From contig OZ025665.1 of assembly GCA_964019335.1 (NCBI GenBank), positions 662,398 to 726,397 of the forward strand: a stretch of 64,000 bases of DNA, read 5' to 3'. The notes beneath the pieces were generated by a model. The model made no database searches and was not told the DNA's origin. It saw nothing but the letters and a program-made list of their open reading frames with translations. Shown here piece by piece: positions 60,637-64,000 of the stretch; positions within the stretch are counted from its first letter, which is position 1; the number at the start of each line of letters is the position of its first letter. Source of the stretch: Diplonema japonicum. Lineage: Eukaryota; Euglenozoa; Diplonemea; Diplonemida; Diplonemidae. Made by a program: the position numbers and the translations under genes.

Positions 60637-60967
60637 ATGGTGAAAGCAGAGCAAGACAGAGCATTAGATGCCATGACTGGGCCTGATGAGGAGGAAAAGG
60701 AGGTATAGAAGATATTTTTAAAAAAAAAAAAAAAAACTTGTTCAGGTTAAGATTGACGCGAAAACTATTGAAAAAGCATTTTTGAGATTGAGGGAGGAGC
60801 AGGTGTGTTTGATACATTTCCTTTTCTTTTAACAGGATAAGGCGTATGCGACAAAAAGGGAGAAGGAGTGGGCACTTGCAAAGATTAAAGTTGAAAAGAG
60901 TGATGTTAAGGTCCTTGCCACCCACACAGGCATGAAAACAGATGTGGCCAAGCGATTTCTGAAAGAG
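60637..60967 (+). CDS. HYPK: HYPK homologue (NatA-associated UBA-like chaperone), core exons
   Basis: Three exons, 60637-60702, 60746-60802 and 60836-60967, with introns of 43 and 33 nt (GTATAG...TTCAG, GTGTGT...AACAG), all phase 0, giving 85 residues. EEEKEVKIDAKTIEKAF, then KREKEWALAKIKVEKSDV, then MKTDVAKRFLKE reproduce the HYPK pattern seen in animals and fungi (EEKEI..., EREKELAKVTIKKEDLEL..., RAAAERSLRE). HYPK binds the NatA N-terminal acetyltransferase and ribosome-linked chaperones. The last ~13 residues are uncertain: read-through ends at 61009, while the expected ending HNGQFARSLDAIP is encoded at 61316-61357 without a normal AG acceptor in front of it. Confidence 0.72.
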
Positions 60968-61259
60968 GTATGCACACATTCTTCCACGTTTGAACAACAA
61001 ACAGAGTGATGGTGGAGTGAAAGCATGCCTCATCAAATATATCAGCAAACCCTACCGATGCTGCAAACTGCATGAGTGCAGAATCTTGGTTTCCACATCC
61101 AGAGACCTGCTTCACCCCCCACAGACCCTCCCTACACCTGACCAGCCTGCTGGTGCCAAAGAAGAAAGAGGGGCAGTTTCAATTGGGAATTAAAAGACTG
61201 GAACCACTAAGGATAAAAAGGACTATGTAACAAACTAAAATTTTTTTTATTCTGCAATT

Positions 61260-63196
61260 GTGAGTGACAAAAAACACAAGTGCAAAAACCCAAGTTGTAC
61301 TGTGCACATTGTTAACACAATGGGCAATTTGCAAGATCACTGGATGCGATTCCATAGCCCTGCTGGGAAGAGAAAGCAAAGGTGAGTGCAGAAGTGTGGG
61401 AAAAGAAGATGCAGGCTAAGAAAAAGAAAATGGACAAACCCAAGGTGTCACAGCCACAGTTGCAATTGCAGTTGCAGTCACAGTCACAATCACAGTCACA
61501 GGTTCAGAGTTCACCATCTTCAGCTAAAGCCAAGGTAAAAGAAGAAGACGAAGTGGGGGGGAAAAAAAAAAAGAAAAACAAACACTAGGTAAGCAATGTT
61601 ACCTGTTCTTGACAGGGTTTGCTTTTTGATCAGTCTGCATTGCCTACCTCTCATCCTGTGTGAAAGGAATTTTTTTCATAGCCTGTTTACCCCTGGTAGC
61701 CTGTGGGGATAGACAGGAAGAAAGTGTGGAGCCACATTCTGGAATTGGGAGAGAGTGTCTTCCATTCCATTTTAGAAGGCTTGTTGGCTGAGAATGTGTT
61801 CTTAATAGTTGATAGTGCTACCTTTAACTGTCAAACCATTCTTGGCTTCAGCCTTTTGGATGGTGAGCACAGCTATTTTTGCAAGGTCTGTTTTTTCAAA
61901 AACCTGATACAGAGTGTTAACAATATTATTATCAGGTAAAATAAGTGCACAAACAGACAAAGTGCCAAACTAGTTTTCTTTTCCAACTGAGGGCAGTTTT
62001 CTAGGAGTGGGAAATCATCTGAAGGACAAACACAACACAGATAATTGATCTCTTGAAGGTGAGAGTGACTGCTGCAGAGATCACAAAGCACATCATGGAG
62101 ACGATCAATGAGCTTTGAACGGTTTGGGGGAGAAAGGGAAAGAAGGGGATAAAAAGGGAAGAAGTGGGAAAAAAAAAGAAAAAAAAGAGGGGAATCCTTG
62201 TTTTTTCTGTCTGTGCAGACAATGCCAGATTGATCTTTTTTTTTTTTTAAAAAGACACCAAATCTACAACCAGGTCAATCTATTCATTTTCCAAGACTGA
62301 AAGCACTGTATTAGATTCTGCACTTGACAGTGCTGCCAAAGAGCTGCAGTTGAGTGGAGTGTTGTGTGGCCCACTCACTGCAGCTCTCACTGGGGGACGT
62401 TTTCAAAGTTCCTCACTTTGAAAAGGTGCTATGCAAGGTGAAGGTATAAAACGAAAAAAGGGAGGGGGAAAAGAAATAATATTGTTAAACTTGTTGTTTT
62501 GGTTTTTCGCAAAAAGAAAAAAAAAAAAAGAACTTGGTGAGGAAATGGATGACACGAAGTGGTACCCTTGGACTGAGAAACATCTAGGAGGTTAATGGTG
62601 TTAGATCAAACGAAATCTGCTTCATCAAGGCTTATGCAGAGATGAGATGGAATTCAATTGTTGAAACTATGATTTCCATTTTGTCCCTGTACCAATTCCT
62701 TGGTGAAGATGACGTGGGTTTCCTGGCTGAATTGAACTTCACAATCCGTGTCTGTGCCCCTTTTGCAGCTCAAGGAGTCTGATGTTTCCACATTAGACAA
62801 GCTCATTCTTTTGTTTGAAAAGAGAGTACGAACAAATATGTTGTTCATGGGAATACAATTGTTCACATTCTTAAACCCCCAAAACATGACCAATGAACTC
62901 ACAGACAGGAATGAGCTGTTTGAGTGCTTGGTCAGACACCTGAAACTGTTTGCAAATGCACGGAACTTGGAGTCATCAGAAGAACAGCTCCATGTTCAAA
63001 TTAATAAATATTGTGCAATGGGTAGGAGTGAGAATTTTAATTATTTTAGTTTTTGGAATGCTAAACTGTGCAAGATGGGCACCCTGGCAACTTTTGCCTT
63101 GGCCCTTGGCACCAGTTTAGCTTCTGAAGCCCCAACAGAGTGCCATTTCAAAGTGGTTGCTAAAACTCTGCACAAATCAAGATGTCAACTGTATGC
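61260..63196 (+). mobile_element. hAT-family transposase gene, degenerate or intron-containing
   Basis: Pieces of an hAT transposase appear in order. A BED-type zinc finger (61260-61385) has C-x4-C and H-x4-H spacing in CKNPSC and NLQDHWMRFH. A Lys/Gln-rich linker (61386-61588) follows, then ENVFLIVDSATFNCQTILGF (61790s), then VCADNARL near 62210. HSLQLSLGDVFKVPHFEKVL follows near 62370-62430, then AEMRWNSIVETMISILSLYQ near 62625-62690, which carries the R-W-N-S signature. At 63030-63190 the dimerisation region reads FSFWNAKLCKMGTLATFALA, then ASEAPTECHFKVVAKTLHKS. Frames change between pieces; some breaks have GT and AG borders (one acceptor is CCCCTTTTGCAG before LKESDVST), others look like decay. 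Confidence 0.7.
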
Positions 63197-64000
63197 AGTA
63201 TTTATTCTTTTCCACCCCTTTTTATCTATTTCTCCACTTCTCTATTCTAACTTAAAATCATTTCAGCTACCCCTGTGTCACTCTTGCATGTTTCTTTTCT
63301 CTTTTGTCTGCTTCTCCTCCCTCTTTCCCCCCTTGTCTGCTCTCTTTGGCTTCCTTCTGTTAACTCTTCTCATCATTTAAAACCTACCCTCTCACCCTTT
63401 GTATTATTTGTTTACCATAGCTCACATTGGTTTCAACCAAAGCTTACTTACAGGAGGTGCCATGTGAAGGCTGTGAGTTGGGTTTTAACCTCCCTTTTTT
63501 TTGGCTCCCCCTGTTGGGATGTTCTGCTGTTCCACCATGTTCCACCAGTTCCACCAGTTTCACCATGTTCTGCCAGTTTTGCCATGTTCCACTGGTTCCA
63601 CCAGTTCTGCCAGTTCCACCAGTTACATGTTCCACCAGTTCCACCATGTTCTGCCAGTTCTACAATGTCCATTGCACACTGCATGCATTAAGGACACAAT
63701 GCAGAACTTACCTCTTTTATTATGGAAATATAAAGAAGTACATCACTTGTTCACTGTTGACCTCCATGTCAGACCTTGCACTCTATTATTTAGTTTCCAC
63801 CCTTTCCATTTTCTTCCCAATCTTTTTTTCTGAGGTAGAATATCACTATTCAGGTGTTTTTGACAATTTCTTTGAGGAAAAAAATTCTTTGGGCACTTTT
63901 TTTTTGACCCATGACCATCTCACTTTCACTATTAGCCTCATTAAGGTCTAGAATAGGTATTTTTGAGGGAATTTTTTTTTTTTTGAGAAAAAATCAATTT
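63197..64000. other. Right flank, no supported gene
   Basis: Pyrimidine-rich 63210-63370, minisatellite at 63530-63668, then AT-rich DNA to the edge. A plus-strand frame through this region merely translates the minisatellite. Confidence 0.5.
63530..63668. repeat. TTCCACCAG-type minisatellite
   Basis: About 140 bases of variants of ttccaccagt and gttctgccag in tandem. It lies just after the transposase and before the inverted copy of the 50-bp minisatellite unit (63688-63708). Confidence 0.8.

Noticed and set aside
1-64000. tRNA, rRNA or classical snRNA genes
   Set aside because: Visual search for T-loop/B-box, 5S and U-RNA motifs found nothing convincing outside genes; a covariance scan (tRNAscan-SE, Infernal) could still find some.

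Overview
The window is nuclear DNA of a flagellated euglenozoan protist. The strongest single clue is a paraflagellar rod protein gene (1770-4006), a family known from Euglenozoa. Three more observations fit. At least 32 genes between position 1 and 55,846 lie on one strand, often only 45-65 bases apart, as in a polycistronic array. Many starts sit just after a pyrimidine-rich tract ending in AG, as expected of spliced-leader acceptors. Cilium genes (IFT144, DAW1, paraflagellar rod) are present. Unlike in kinetoplastids, many genes carry cis-spliced introns. Most are 31-50 nt long, open with GTATG or a close variant, and end in CAG or TAG. This points away from kinetoplastids, towards a diplonemid or euglenid; the sequence does not settle which. 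TAA, TAG and TGA all serve as stops, so the code looks standard.

Layout, in transcription order on the minus strand: Qc-SNARE (55.8-54.9 kb), a tandem-domain protein, DAW1 (flagellar dynein transport), a probable mitochondrial protein, NOP14 (ribosome biogenesis), CNOT11 (CCR4-NOT), TMEM184, two membrane or secreted proteins, a PGKYLGP-repeat protein, a CCAR1/DBC1 homologue, a four-span membrane protein, a RING E3 with one membrane span, an ER-resident KDEL protein, a secreted/anchored surface protein, a small hypothetical, DOT1 histone methyltransferase, a coiled-coil protein, a CCCH-finger methyltransferase-like protein, a CTR copper transporter, an RluA-type pseudouridine synthase, guanylate kinase, IFT144, DNAJC9, a multi-domain papain-like protease, a ubiquitin hydrolase, D-aminoacyl-tRNA deacylase, exportin-5, CGFS glutaredoxin, paraflagellar rod protein, an EF-hand protein and the 5' end of CAND1. 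Neighbours share no single pathway, as in euglenozoan arrays where co-transcription does not imply co-function.

From about 55.9 kb the character changes. There are short GGGACTC-rich elements bounded by CAGTGTTGG inverted repeats, an 880-bp tandem duplication containing a ~50-bp minisatellite, a small ubiquitin-like gene on the minus strand, and then plus-strand genes. These are a HYPK homologue at 60.6 kb and an hAT-family transposase at 61.3-63.2 kb. The stretch from 59.2 to 60.6 kb is therefore a divergent strand switch, a plausible transcription start region for both arrays.

Intergenic DNA is full of homopolymer runs up to 36 nt and otherwise mostly featureless, apart from two or three islands with strong potential RNA secondary structure (13.1-13.5, 30.2 and 36.1-36.2 kb). 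No tRNA, rRNA or CRISPR array was recognised by eye.
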